Shown here piece after piece: positions 51,569-61,006 of a stretch of 64,000 bases of DNA (positions are counted from its first letter, which is position 1; each line of letters begins with the position of its first letter). Both the position numbers and the translations under genes were made by a program. The notes below the pieces were generated by a model. The model was not told where the DNA came from, searched no databases, and worked only from the letters and a program-made list of their open reading frames with translations. Location: NCBI RefSeq assembly GCF_018595685.2, contig NZ_CP092334.1, forward strand, positions 3,004,001 to 3,068,000, written 5' to 3'. The stretch comes from Flavihumibacter rivuli (GTDB lineage: Bacteria > Bacteroidota > Bacteroidia > Chitinophagales > Chitinophagaceae).

Positions 51569-52363
51569 CTATTCAATACTCTTCCGAAAGTCTACCATCA
51601 GCTGGTGCTGCTCCTTTAACGTAATCACACCCCTTTTCGACCGGTCAAGGTCCAGGGTAATGTAAATGACCAGGGATGACAACAAACTGAATCCAATAGC
51701 AACCGTCCAGTCAACTCCCGTACCCTTATTCGAATAGCCAGACAGGAATGCACTACATATGGTTAGCATGAAGAGCATTCCAACTATTATTTCCGGAACT
51801 ATATTCAGGTAAGTCTGGTTTCTTTTGGTCACAATATCGATCACCGCATTCATCGCCGGTGTCATCTGACTGGTCGGTACAAATCCATTGGGTTGCCGGG
51901 AATAATCCATGACCATCTTCCAGATCTCCATCGCAATCTTGTTGGAACGGTTAATACTGGCATTCATCAGAGCAGTATCCCTTCTTGAGTTTTCCCAATA
52001 ATTTATCCGCTCATCAACATAGTCCCTGAACAATCCCTTCATTTTCCTTCCAATGGAATCAGGGTAAAGGTCTGTCCTCAAATAGGCGGTACCGATATTA
52101 TTCACCTCATCCACCATGATACTTCGCCTGGACTCATACCTGGCAGATGCCATACTAAAGGTAAAACCAAGAATGAAGGCACTTAAGCCAAATAAGGCAC
52201 TCACCTGGCTTCCGGAACCCGTATCCTCAACAGGCTTAGGTGATCGATTCCTTCTGTAACTGCCAATACGGAAGCCTGCATAAATGGCTGTCAACATGAG
52301 CACAATGAGGGCCAGGCTGATCGCCCATGTCGGCAGAAAGAAAAAAACTACTAAGCAACTCAT
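51569..52363 (-). CDS. bestrophin-like membrane protein (DUF4239)
   Basis: Membrane protein of 264 residues with four helices: an N-terminal pair (about 5-30 and 54-72) and a C-terminal pair (about 185-205 and 215-235). The loop between them is charged (SARYESRRSIMVDEVNNIGTAYLRTDLYPD) and matches DUF4239, annotated as bestrophin-like. Anion channel activity is suggested only by the family name. It precedes the large repeat protein ending at 52374 by 10 nt and is probably co-transcribed with it. Confidence 0.85.
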   Translation of the reverse strand: MSCLVVFFFLPTWAISLALIVLMLTAIYAGFRIGSYRRNRSPKPVEDTGSGSQVSALFGLSAFILGFTFSMASARYESRRSIMVDEVNNIGTAYLRTDLYPDSIGRKMKGLFRDYVDERINYWENSRRDTALMNASINRSNKIAMEIWKMVMDYSRQPNGFVPTSQMTPAMNAVIDIVTKRNQTYLNIVPEIIVGMLFMLTICSAFLSGYSNKGTGVDWTVAIGFSLLSSLVIYITLDLDRSKRGVITLKEQHQLMVDFRKSIE

Positions 52364-52373
52364 AGCTGTGTTT

Positions 52374-54620
52374 TTAACGGCCCCTTTTTATACCTCCCGC
52401 GGGACGAGCCGCCGGTCGCTGGGCAGGACGGGTTGATGGTGAAGGCCTGGTGGACGGTTGATAGGATCGGTTCGGAACATCCCTTTGGTAATTATTATAG
52501 CGCATGTTGGAGCGATCCCTGTTCATCTGGTCACGCTGGACATTGTTTACCCTATTCTGGTCAGCAGGCTTCCATTGGTTGGTCTGGTTATCCCTGGTGG
52601 ACCAATTCCCTTTATCATCCTTCCGCATGATATTTCCATCCCTGTCCGAAATGACATTGTTCTTCTCGGTTGTACTTGGACGTGGTGTTGGCCTACTCTG
52701 GGGCAATTTAGTATTGGCACCTGGTGTTGATGGCCTTGTGCTAACTCCTGGCTTTGCTGTTGAATTATTAATTGAACTGCCGCCCGGTCGGCGATTCACA
52801 TCCCTTGTGGATACTCCCGGCCTGCGGTTATAGAGATTATTGGTCTGGCCTTTATTAATATTGATCTCGCCAATATTTATATTGACATTACCATAATTAT
52901 TCCCCCTTCCGCCATAATAACCGCCACCCCAATAGGGAGGACGATATGGAGGCCTGTACATAGGAGGTCCAAACCAACCTGAATAACCAAAACCCATATA
53001 CATACCACCGGAACTAAAGCCCATATGGAACCATCCTGTACTAAACCCAAAGTTCATGCTCCACCCGGTCCATGGGTTGTAACTCATGCCAAAGCCCCAT
53101 GTAACAGGACGAGGGTAGTAATAACTTCCATACCAGGGCCGGTAGTACCAACCTGTACCATAAATGATGGTTGGTCCGTAGACATAGCAATTCAAGTAAC
53201 TTGGGGTATAACCCACATACACATACTCAGGAGTAGTATCATAGATATATACATACTTGGTATTGTACGCCTGGCTGCTGGGCGGGATCTTGTCTACATC
53301 CGTTGGCCTTTCTGTTGATACCCTCCAGGGACCTTTGGCACTGGTTGATTCGAACCAGATTCCATTCTCCACGGCAAAATACTTCCCGTTTGCCCGCATC
53401 ACTGTATTAGAGGTATTCACTGCCAACTCAATACTGGTGCCTTCGATCCGCTCAAACCTCGGCTCACCGTCATATTCAACCTTGGTTGTTGCGGTCTTAC
53501 GGTCAACCTTTGCTGTCTGGGGTATCTGTGCATCCATTACCGCTTCTTCTGCAGCCTTTGTTCCTGCAACACTTACCAAAACACCATCTTTCTCAGAGCC
53601 TTCAGGTATCTTTGCAAAATCAGCGGGCAATTTATCTGCCGGGATATATTCCCATGAACCCTTCATGGTAGCAGCAGCATACCATCGTCCAGCAAGCAGA
53701 ACATAATTCTTTTGGGTATTGATGTCCTTGAATAGATCGTTGGGGGTATTGGCAACATATAGCAATCCGGTTCCTTCAATCGACTTGTATTGTGGCTCTC
53801 CTTTGGTCTGGACCAACTCCGCAGGCTCTGTACTCACAATGATCTTTACCGGTTTATCTTCTTCCTTTGTTTTGGTGTCCTTCGGCTGGGCAGAGGAATT
53901 TTCCTTCATCTGTTTGCGGATCTGTTCATCCAATGATTTGACATGCTTTGGCAGGCTCGTGGTGTAGGTGTACCCATTCAATACATCATCCGACCGGTAC
54001 CAAAATCCAGCATTGAATAAATAATACTTCCTGTCCTCCGGAGCCTTTACGATAAGGAAGGGGGTATTCATCACCTTCTCCATATCCATATCCTTATCCT
54101 TCTTGATCTCTGGCTTACCATCTATCAGGACCAGTTGCGAGGCTTCATTACTATACAGAATGGTTGGCGGATTGGTCTTGAAATCATCCTGTGCCTGCTT
54201 ATTCTCCCGGGCAATAGAGGTATTGATATCATCAAGGGTTATCTCCAACTGCCATTTGGGAACTTCCTGCTCCAATAAGGAAGCAAGTTTTTTGAGGTCA
54301 TCCTCGTTTTCAATTCCCGGAAACTTCGAACGGGTGATCTTGATGGATTCAAGGATGGCGGTTCGGCTATTCATGTCCGTGGAAAGTATCCCTTCCGACC
54401 AAACCGCACCGAAAATAGGTTCATCCTTACTCGTTTTCTTTATAGAAACAGCCGCCCTTCCGCTGAGCTTATTCCCATTCAAACTTTCTGGCTGTGGCTG
54501 GTAGATGGTGATCTTGCCACCATCCTTTAAAGCAATTTCCCTGGGCCATTGCGCAGCAACCCAAAGGGTCAAAAGACAAAATAGTGAGGAAAGAAAAATA
54601 CATCTCGAAATCCTGGTCAT
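52374..54620 (-). CDS. large exported protein with three GxW modules and a Gly/Pro/Arg-rich tail
   Basis: Exported protein of 748 residues (signal peptide near residues 6-24, ending VAAQ). Three related modules lie at about 155-230, 258-340 and 375-447, each with a G-x-P or G-K-P turn, a short EGTxLxxAxNT-like stretch and a closing GxWF/Y...GPW or GSW motif. A Trp/Tyr-rich region (about 460-560) and a low-complexity Asn/Arg/Pro tail follow. I have seen such proteins annotated as carbohydrate-binding family V/XII, but that name is not evidence of function. The frame opens with TTG at 54629; the ATG at 54620 is used here. Confidence 0.8.
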   Translation of the reverse strand: MTRISRCIFLSSLFCLLTLWVAAQWPREIALKDGGKITIYQPQPESLNGNKLSGRAAVSIKKTSKDEPIFGAVWSEGILSTDMNSRTAILESIKITRSKFPGIENEDDLKKLASLLEQEVPKWQLEITLDDINTSIARENKQAQDDFKTNPPTILYSNEASQLVLIDGKPEIKKDKDMDMEKVMNTPFLIVKAPEDRKYYLFNAGFWYRSDDVLNGYTYTTSLPKHVKSLDEQIRKQMKENSSAQPKDTKTKEEDKPVKIIVSTEPAELVQTKGEPQYKSIEGTGLLYVANTPNDLFKDINTQKNYVLLAGRWYAAATMKGSWEYIPADKLPADFAKIPEGSEKDGVLVSVAGTKAAEEAVMDAQIPQTAKVDRKTATTKVEYDGEPRFERIEGTSIELAVNTSNTVMRANGKYFAVENGIWFESTSAKGPWRVSTERPTDVDKIPPSSQAYNTKYVYIYDTTPEYVYVGYTPSYLNCYVYGPTIIYGTGWYYRPWYGSYYYPRPVTWGFGMSYNPWTGWSMNFGFSTGWFHMGFSSGGMYMGFGYSGWFGPPMYRPPYRPPYWGGGYYGGRGNNYGNVNINIGEININKGQTNNLYNRRPGVSTRDVNRRPGGSSINNSTAKPGVSTRPSTPGANTKLPQSRPTPRPSTTEKNNVISDRDGNIMRKDDKGNWSTRDNQTNQWKPADQNRVNNVQRDQMNRDRSNMRYNNYQRDVPNRSYQPSTRPSPSTRPAQRPAARPAGGIKRGR

Positions 54621-54815
54621 GGAGTACAACTTGATTGATGAAAAAGTAGGACAAGCCGCTATGGCTTTCCTGAAACTATCTTGCTACAGCTGATCAAGCT
54701 TTTACCAGGCCTTTTCTGATTGTATTTCCAAAAGAAGACGGATGTGATCTACAATCTAAGAAAAAACAGGGAAAATCCACCCAACTGCTATTCATTTAAT
54801 TCTGATCCGACTGCA

Positions 54816-55985
54816 TTATTTGATCCAATTACTGCCAAATACTATATAATATGCCCAGTTTTCCGGACCCCTCGCCACATCAACACCCATCCTTACTTTG
54901 AACTTCCGGGCAACCAGGTAACGGAAGCCGCTACCATATGACCAAACCAATGGACTATCGCCCGATTTACCGGAGGCATTGAAGGCCTTACCAAATCCCC
55001 CGAATAAGACAGCACTCCATCTTCTGTTGAAATCCAGCCGCTGTTCTAATTCTGTGACAACGGTGGTTTCGCCCTGGTAGCGGATTGCCGGAACTCCCCG
55101 CAGCATTACAAATGGCAGGAAGTAAAATGGCGGATCGCCAAATGCCTTTTCCATATCCACCCTCAAGCCGCTAACCCAATTTTGCCTGGGTTGCAGGTAC
55201 CAGAATAGAAAACCATTCAATCTCGAAAAATCAAGGTCACTCCCCCAGATCTCACTGGCCAGGTTATAATGGACATGTGCCTTTAGGCCTTTATTGGGCG
55301 TGAAAATATTATCCCTGCTATCATACTCTATCGTTGCACCCAGTAAGCTGGTGATGTTCTCAGCTTCGATCGGCTTTACAAATTCAGGAAGGCTGTCCCT
55401 CTGCAGTTCCATCCCAACTTTGGTCTTGAGGAAGGTGTACTGCAGTCCAACATACCATTTCGACTCACCGATCTGCCTGATCCCCTGCAGGTGGATGGGA
55501 AGCATCTCAAAGTTGAAATGGAATTCCCTTTCACCAATGTTTTCAAAATTCCTGTAAAAGACCAGGTTCATGTCCGCATAGGCTGCGATGAAACGATACT
55601 TGATCTTTTGGCGCATCCAGGTCCCCACCTGTGCACCTCCCACAAACCAGGAACCATTGGCAGTATATCCCGCTACAGCTGCCGTAATATCCGGTTGGGT
55701 CATTTGGAGGCTACCGTCCTTCTTCACCTGTGGTGGGCGCTTCTTCAGGATGACTGCTGCCAGCGCGCCCCCAAATCCCCCCAGGGCTGGCTCTGTTATG
55801 ATGGTTGGTACCGGAACAAAACCATGTGCATCTATGATGAAATCGCTCAGGTCCAGTTTACCATCAAGGGAATCCCTTAAGCTTACTTTTTTTCCTTGCT
55901 GCGCTTGCGAATCAATCGTCAAATGGCATAGTACAAGCATACAAAGAATAGCAGGCAACCCTGCCAGCACCTTTATAGCTTCCAT
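54816..55985 (-). CDS. BamA/TamA-family outer membrane barrel (surface antigen type)
   Basis: Exported protein of 389 residues. Signal peptide MEAIKVLAGLPAILCMLVLCHLTIDSQAQ; then strands typical of Omp85 barrels, including the RGVPAIRYQGET-type VRGY-box equivalent and WSAVLFGGFGKAFN, ending in AYYIVFGSNWIK. Only about 35 residues precede the barrel, too short for a POTRA domain. Paralogous in type to the protein at 45994-47262. The frame extends to 56018, but the ATG at 55985 gives a good signal peptide. Confidence 0.82.
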   Translation of the reverse strand: MEAIKVLAGLPAILCMLVLCHLTIDSQAQQGKKVSLRDSLDGKLDLSDFIIDAHGFVPVPTIITEPALGGFGGALAAVILKKRPPQVKKDGSLQMTQPDITAAVAGYTANGSWFVGGAQVGTWMRQKIKYRFIAAYADMNLVFYRNFENIGEREFHFNFEMLPIHLQGIRQIGESKWYVGLQYTFLKTKVGMELQRDSLPEFVKPIEAENITSLLGATIEYDSRDNIFTPNKGLKAHVHYNLASEIWGSDLDFSRLNGFLFWYLQPRQNWVSGLRVDMEKAFGDPPFYFLPFVMLRGVPAIRYQGETTVVTELEQRLDFNRRWSAVLFGGFGKAFNASGKSGDSPLVWSYGSGFRYLVARKFKVRMGVDVARGPENWAYYIVFGSNWIK

Positions 55986-56014
55986 CCACTTGTATCGATC
56001 TGTCCGGCCAATGT

Positions 56015-56746
56015 TCACTTCTTATTGGATTTCATCTTTCCCCGGCCAACCGGAATATTGGTATAAATGCAAAACTGCCGATGTTGCTGGCTACCGTCCT
56101 CCAATTTCATCAAATCAGTCAGTCCAATGTTATAGCGTATACCCAATGCCGTTAGCTTCGATTTACCGATCCTGTACCCCAATCCTGCGATCCAGGAAAA
56201 ATCCCATCGACTCGTATTGTCCTCAATATCTTTTTCCAGGCTTAATTCTCCTTCAGGCCTGTCCACCTCAAACTGGTCATGGGCCTTGGTGCGGATGAGT
56301 ACCTGCGGGCCGGTCTCGGCAAAAAAACCGGATCGGGTCATATACTGAACCGTCATCGGCAACCCTACATAGGATATCCTTCTCTCGACAGTTCCTTCCG
56401 CAAACAGTTGGTCCGTAGATTCATCACCACTGGGGTAAACTGCCAGTCCCTTGGCACCCCGTTGGTATTTGGCCATGGCCTCAATATTACCCATCCAGTG
56501 GTCATTGAACTTATAGGTAAAAAAGAGCCCAAGGTTCAGGTTGCTGGAAGCATCCGAAGGATGGGTACCGGTCAGGTTATTCCAGGAATAATTAGCATGA
56601 ATGCCAAAAAGCAGTTCATCCGAATTCAACTTATCACCAAACAAAATGCTAAGGATCACTTGTGCATTCACAGCTGGCACCATAAGGAAGAACCCTATGG
56701 CCATCAACCCTGCCCTTTTCCTGTAATTGCACATTTTCTCCCGCAT
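56015..56746 (-). CDS. PorT-like outer membrane protein
   Basis: Exported protein of 243 residues. The signal peptide is MREKMCNYRKRAGLMAIGFFLMVPAVNAQ. The mature part consists of beta strands of the kind ANYSWNNLTGTHPSDASSNLNLGLFFTYKF, VERRISYVGLPMTVQYMTRSGFFAETGPQVLIRT and WDFSWIAGLGYRIGKSKLTALGIRYNIGLTDL. This fits the PorT/outer-membrane beta-barrel group. It lies 29 nt before the surface-antigen barrel gene, so both may be one transcript. Upstream ATGs at 56809 and in-frame to 56746 are possible. Confidence 0.76.
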   Translation of the reverse strand: MREKMCNYRKRAGLMAIGFFLMVPAVNAQVILSILFGDKLNSDELLFGIHANYSWNNLTGTHPSDASSNLNLGLFFTYKFNDHWMGNIEAMAKYQRGAKGLAVYPSGDESTDQLFAEGTVERRISYVGLPMTVQYMTRSGFFAETGPQVLIRTKAHDQFEVDRPEGELSLEKDIEDNTSRWDFSWIAGLGYRIGKSKLTALGIRYNIGLTDLMKLEDGSQQHRQFCIYTNIPVGRGKMKSNKK

Positions 56747-56989
56747 ACTGATTTGAGGTGACTTTGAATCCTCCCCGTCCATAAAAGTAACAACCAGCCA
56801 TTCGCCCATTTCATGTTACCGTTAAATGCCAAGGATCGGATGGCTACCAACCACCGCCGGGTGAAGGCAAACAAAAACAACTGGTTGGATCCAGCTTTAT
56901 AACTGCAAAGCTTTTTATATCAACGCTAATTATATTAGTTTTATATTTAAATTAAAATACATTCACTTTCCCTACAAAACATTTTACCT

Positions 56990-57598
56990 ATGGTAAGACT
57001 TATGCTGACCATGATGGTCATTTTCAGTATCATTTCCTGCGGACCATCCACCCAAATCGTTAAAAGCTGGCGTGACCCGGGCACTACTATTACCCCGGAT
57101 AGCTACAACAAGGTATTAGTTGTGGGACTATTGAAGAATGAAACCAGCCGCAGGGTGTTGGAAGACCAGCTGGTGGCTGGCATGGGTGGAAAGGGAGTGG
57201 CTTCCTACAACTACTATATTGAAAAAGACTTAACACAGGATAAGGCCAACTCCTTCAAGGACAAACTCCTTGCCGACGGTTTCGATGGTGCCATTGTCAT
57301 GAGGCTGGTCAATATTGAAAAGGAAACCAGCTATGTTCCCGGAACGGCTAGTTACCCGGGCTACTATGGCGGGTTTGGGCCTTACTATTACAGCAGTTGG
57401 AATGCTTTTTATTCCCCCGGGTATTACACCACCGATAAGATCTACAACGTTGAGACGAATGTTTACTCCCTTAAGCAGGATAAGCTGATCTGGACTGGTA
57501 TCACGTCAACAGTGAACCCGTCAAAGGTAGACAAGGCGATCAACGAGATCGTTACCGTGATCAAGGATAAAATGAAAAGTGAAGGCTTCCTGAAATGA
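56990..57598 (+). CDS. lipoprotein, paralogue of the one at 41457-42065
   Basis: Lipoprotein of 202 residues. Signal with lipobox SIISC followed by GPSTQIVKSWRDPGTTI, then KVLVVGLLKNETSRRVLEDQLVAGMGGKGVASYNYY, a Tyr/Gly-rich segment (SYPGYYGGFGPYYYSS) and a C-terminal helix. Identity with the gene at 41457 runs over the whole length, and both are exactly 202 residues. Function unknown. Preceded by an AT-rich promoter region, followed by a strong terminator. Confidence 0.78.
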   Translation: MVRLMLTMMVIFSIISCGPSTQIVKSWRDPGTTITPDSYNKVLVVGLLKNETSRRVLEDQLVAGMGGKGVASYNYYIEKDLTQDKANSFKDKLLADGFDGAIVMRLVNIEKETSYVPGTASYPGYYGGFGPYYYSSWNAFYSPGYYTTDKIYNVETNVYSLKQDKLIWTGITSTVNPSKVDKAINEIVTVIKDKMKSEGFLK

Positions 57599-57607
57599 TC
57601 TAATGAT

Positions 57608-57652
57608 AAAAGGGAGCAAGTAATAGCCTTTTGCTAATGCTTGCTCCCTTTT
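57608..57652 (+). terminator. bidirectional terminator between the lipoprotein and M16-like genes
   Basis: AAAAGGGAGCAAG (57608-57620) pairs perfectly with CTTGCTCCCTTTT (57640-57652), 13 bp. T-tracts exist on both strands. It serves the plus-strand lipoprotein and the convergent M16-like gene. Confidence 0.85.
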
Positions 57653-57667
57653 TGATATTCGTTTGGA

Positions 57668-58954
57668 TCAGATCACCACCAGCTCGTAAAAATCCTTCGG
57701 CTGCAGGTATTGTTCCGCAAGTGCCTGAAGGTCCCTTGGTGTGATATGCCTGATGGTATTGATAGAACGGTAGAAGTAATTTTCATCAAGACCATTCAGG
57801 ATAATGTTCTTCCAGCGACCGATGATATGGAAGGGACCATCGAGGTCACCAAGAATGCTTCCCATCATATAATTCCTTACCAGCAGTAACTCTTCCTCAC
57901 TGATCATTTCATTACGAAGCCTCGCCATTTCCTTTTTCACTTCCTCTATGGCTGCTTCACTAACATCCTTTCCGGCCTCCGTGCTGATCATCCAGGAACA
58001 GGCATGGATATGGTTCTGCAGGTAACTGTAAATGCCATAGGTATAGCCCTTATCCTCCCTGATATTGCTCATCAACCGCGATCCAAAATAACCGCCGAAA
58101 ACAGTATTCAATACCATCGCCCCGGTAAAATCGGGATGATGGCGGTTGGGAAAATGACGGGCCATCCTGATCGCACCCTGTACTCCATTGGGATCATTGG
58201 TGATCCGTTGGTGCTTTTCCGTGGCACTCAGCATCGGGTACAATGGCAGCACCGGCTCTCCACCTTTAATGGGTAGCGTTCCAAAAGCCTCATCAAGCAA
58301 GCCTTCCAGGTTAGCTGGCAACTTTCCGGCTACAAAGATCCTGCAAATACCCTCGCGGTAGTAGCGGTCATAAAAGGCCACCAGGTCTTCCCTCGTAATG
58401 GCATCAATATCTTCAGCCCTGCTATACTTGCCATAAGGATGGTCAAAGCCATACAGGTATTCGTCGATCAAACGGTTGGCCACAAATTCACCTTTCTTCA
58501 GGTTAACCTCCAGTCTTTGCTTGCTGTTCTGCTTGTAGACTTTCAGCTCGTCCTCCGGAAAGACCGCATCGGTCAGCAGGTCTGTTATCCTGGGTAGTAA
58601 GGCAGGAAGGTGCTTGCTCAGGGAGTGAAGGGTAACCGAAGCGGTTTCATTGTAACAAGCCCTACCCAATGAAGCCCCGTAATATTCAAAGAACTCATTG
58701 ATCTCAAAGGCGGAATACTTGCTGGTACCATTCTTCAGCAGGAAATTACAGGCAGGTGCAAGCATATGCTTCTGTTCAAACCAATTGCCAGCATAGAACA
58801 CCAGTTCCAATTGGATCACTTCCTCAGCTCCTGCATTCACTGCATATACCTCTACCCCATTACGAAGTACATATTTATCATAGGGCTTCAGCTTCAAATC
58901 AAAATCAACCGCATCCTTGATAGCTGGCTGTATTGTCCTGTTAACCATTGTCAT
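57668..58954 (-). CDS. M16 family peptidase-like protein lacking the zinc motif
   Basis: Cytoplasmic or periplasmic protein of 428 residues with two M16 repeats. N-terminal half: VLRNGVEVYAVNAGAEEVIQLELVFYAGNWFEQKHMLAPACNFLLKNGTSKYSAFEINEFFEYYGASL. At the position of the catalytic HxxEH there is instead MLAPACNFLL, so it should be inactive, like the regulatory partner subunits of this family. C-terminal half: RIFVAGKLP, GAIRMARHFPNRHHPDFTGAMVLNTVFGGYFGSRL. No second, active M16 gene is next to it. No signal peptide was seen. Confidence 0.9.
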   Translation of the reverse strand: MTMVNRTIQPAIKDAVDFDLKLKPYDKYVLRNGVEVYAVNAGAEEVIQLELVFYAGNWFEQKHMLAPACNFLLKNGTSKYSAFEINEFFEYYGASLGRACYNETASVTLHSLSKHLPALLPRITDLLTDAVFPEDELKVYKQNSKQRLEVNLKKGEFVANRLIDEYLYGFDHPYGKYSRAEDIDAITREDLVAFYDRYYREGICRIFVAGKLPANLEGLLDEAFGTLPIKGGEPVLPLYPMLSATEKHQRITNDPNGVQGAIRMARHFPNRHHPDFTGAMVLNTVFGGYFGSRLMSNIREDKGYTYGIYSYLQNHIHACSWMISTEAGKDVSEAAIEEVKKEMARLRNEMISEEELLLVRNYMMGSILGDLDGPFHIIGRWKNIILNGLDENYFYRSINTIRHITPRDLQALAEQYLQPKDFYELVVI

Positions 58955-59097
58955 GTTTTTCCTCTTTCCGATTTATTTCTCCATCTAAATAACCGGGAGT
59001 GCAATAGGCCATTCCAATCGGGCCTTCCATTTTCCTTCCCGGAACGGTCAAAGGTATAACATTCCCACCTCACCCCCTGTAGAAGGGATTAGTGCAA

Positions 59098-59133
59098 TAA
59101 AAAACCAGTGACCTTGTTAAAGGCCACTGGTTT
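59098..59133 (-). terminator. terminator of the sulfatase gene
   Basis: AAACCAGTG (59102-59110) pairs with CACTGGTTT (59125-59133), with an internal CCTT/AAGG pair. On the minus strand it is followed by a T-run. It is 50 nt past the stop codon at 59183. Confidence 0.8.
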
Positions 59134-59182
59134 AAGGAGCGCCGGGCTATAGGGGAAGCATGTCCTGCCCAGCCTGAAACAA

Positions 59183-60739
59183 CTAGTTACTGGGTGCTGT
59201 GGTCATTTGCCTCAGGACAGCGTCTACACTAAGGCTACCGCTTTTAGCCGGTGGGAATTCTTTAAAAGATGAGATGAAACTGGCGACAATGGATTGTGCT
59301 GGTACCATGGTCCACATCTTCTCGCCTTGCCAACGCAGGTACATCCCGCTTTCAAAGGGAGCCCTTTCATAAGGATCCTGCCGCAGGTTAATAATGAGGG
59401 GCCAACTGGGGGACTTCCTATAGGCAGTGGCAAGGTTACCTTCCACCAGGGAAAAATGCAGCTTCCAGTCATTGTACCGCAATGCATTCAGGTTGCCTCC
59501 TGCATCAAAATAGAAGATCTCCTTCCTTTTGCCAGCATTATCCTTTCCCAGGAGCATATCCAATTGGTTGTAGCCGTCGAGGTGGACCTTGAATGTTTTT
59601 CCGTTGGCCTTATAACCAGCCTTCGCTTTCTCCACTATATTGGGCTCACCAAGGATGGCCGCAAAGGTCGGGAGCCAGTCCTCATGACTAAAGATCCCAT
59701 TGATCACACTACCTGCCGGTATCTTGCCGGGCCAGCGCACCAGGTGGGGAACCCGGAAGCCCCCTTCGAAAGTAGTTCCTTTCTCACCCTTGAATGGGGT
59801 AATACCACCATCCGGCCAACTCATCATCTCGGCTCCATTATCCGTGCTAAACACAACAATAGTATTATTGGCGATGCCCAGTTGGTCCAGCTTGTCCAGT
59901 AACTTCCCTACAACATAATCCAGTTCCATAACACCATCGCCATACAAACCACCACCGTTGGAGCTGCTTACCCATTTCTGGGCCAGATGGGTCCAAACAT
60001 GCATCCGGGTACTGTTATGCCAAAGGAAGAAGGGCTTGCCGGACTTTACCTGCTCTTCCATGAATTGCAGGGAACGATCCAGTAGGTCCATTTCAACTGT
60101 CTTCATTTTCTCAATGGTCAGGGGACCATGGTCCTTCACCGTTTGCTTGCCCACCTTGCCCCATCTCGGGTCAAAGGTAGCGTTCTCAGTAGCAGACGCA
60201 TAGGTTTCCAATACCCCTCTCGGACCAAACTTCTGGTGGAAGGCAGGATCCTTGGGGTATTCAGGGTCCTCGGGTTCCTCTTCAGAATTCAAATGGTAGA
60301 GGTTGCCAAAGAACCTGTCGAATCCATGGACAGTGGGCAGGAACTCATTCCTGTCCCCCAAATGGTTCTTCCCGATCTGGGCTGTGGCATACCCATAATT
60401 CTTGAGCATGTCTGCAATGGTCATATCGGTCTCCCTGATCCCCTCCTTGGCTCCCGGCATCCCGATGGTGAGCAAGCCGGTACGGAAGGGATGCTGGCCC
60501 ATGATGAAGGAGGCCCTTCCCGCGGTACAGCTCTGCTGCGCATAGGCATCTGTCATTAATGCCCCCTCTTTCGCTATCCGGTCGATATTGGGGGTATTCG
60601 GCTTCAGCATGCCGCGATGATATGCACTCACATTACTTACCCCAAGGTCATCTGCCCAGATCACCACGATGTTCGGCTTGTTCTGCGCCTGCAGGTAACC
60701 TGTAAGGAATAAAACCAGTGAAAAAATCAGGACTCTCAT
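59183..60739 (-). CDS. type I sulfatase (arylsulfatase family), exported
   Basis: Exported enzyme of 518 residues with signal peptide ending LQAQ. Sulfatase motifs are visible: metal-binding ADD at residues 29-31, the formylglycine site CTAGR (Cys71) in place of the textbook CxPxR, a conserved GKNHLGD near 120 and FSTDNGAE near 290. Cys71 must be matured to formylglycine by FGE or an anaerobic SME, and neither gene is seen here. The substrate is unknown; relatives act on sulfated glycans or aryl sulfates. It is monocistronic with its own terminator. Confidence 0.9.
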   Translation of the reverse strand: MRVLIFSLVLFLTGYLQAQNKPNIVVIWADDLGVSNVSAYHRGMLKPNTPNIDRIAKEGALMTDAYAQQSCTAGRASFIMGQHPFRTGLLTIGMPGAKEGIRETDMTIADMLKNYGYATAQIGKNHLGDRNEFLPTVHGFDRFFGNLYHLNSEEEPEDPEYPKDPAFHQKFGPRGVLETYASATENATFDPRWGKVGKQTVKDHGPLTIEKMKTVEMDLLDRSLQFMEEQVKSGKPFFLWHNSTRMHVWTHLAQKWVSSSNGGGLYGDGVMELDYVVGKLLDKLDQLGIANNTIVVFSTDNGAEMMSWPDGGITPFKGEKGTTFEGGFRVPHLVRWPGKIPAGSVINGIFSHEDWLPTFAAILGEPNIVEKAKAGYKANGKTFKVHLDGYNQLDMLLGKDNAGKRKEIFYFDAGGNLNALRYNDWKLHFSLVEGNLATAYRKSPSWPLIINLRQDPYERAPFESGMYLRWQGEKMWTMVPAQSIVASFISSFKEFPPAKSGSLSVDAVLRQMTTAPSN

Positions 60740-61006
60740 ATTGTTGTTTTTGATTAGGAACCATTCTTAGCCTTGAAACCAAATTGGGTGGGTAGAAGAA
60801 ATTATCCAGCTAAGGATGCTTTACCCTTGAAGGAAGGATGCTTGATTTGGGATGATGCAAATTGGTTAAGATCCTAATACCTGCCCTCTTGCTACTTAAC
60901 CAAATATCTTCCACCGATCGAATGGCGCAAAATCGCAGATGGCGCATTTCAATGAATTGCCACAAAGAATGATAAGGCCGGCTTACAGAAATGATTGACC
61001 TTCAGG
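60740..61006. other. intergenic region upstream of the sulfatase
   Basis: 267 nt between the sulfatase start and the stop of the AraC-type gene, both on the minus strand. It must hold the sulfatase promoter, but no clear TAnnTTTG box or hairpin was recognised. Confidence 0.4.
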
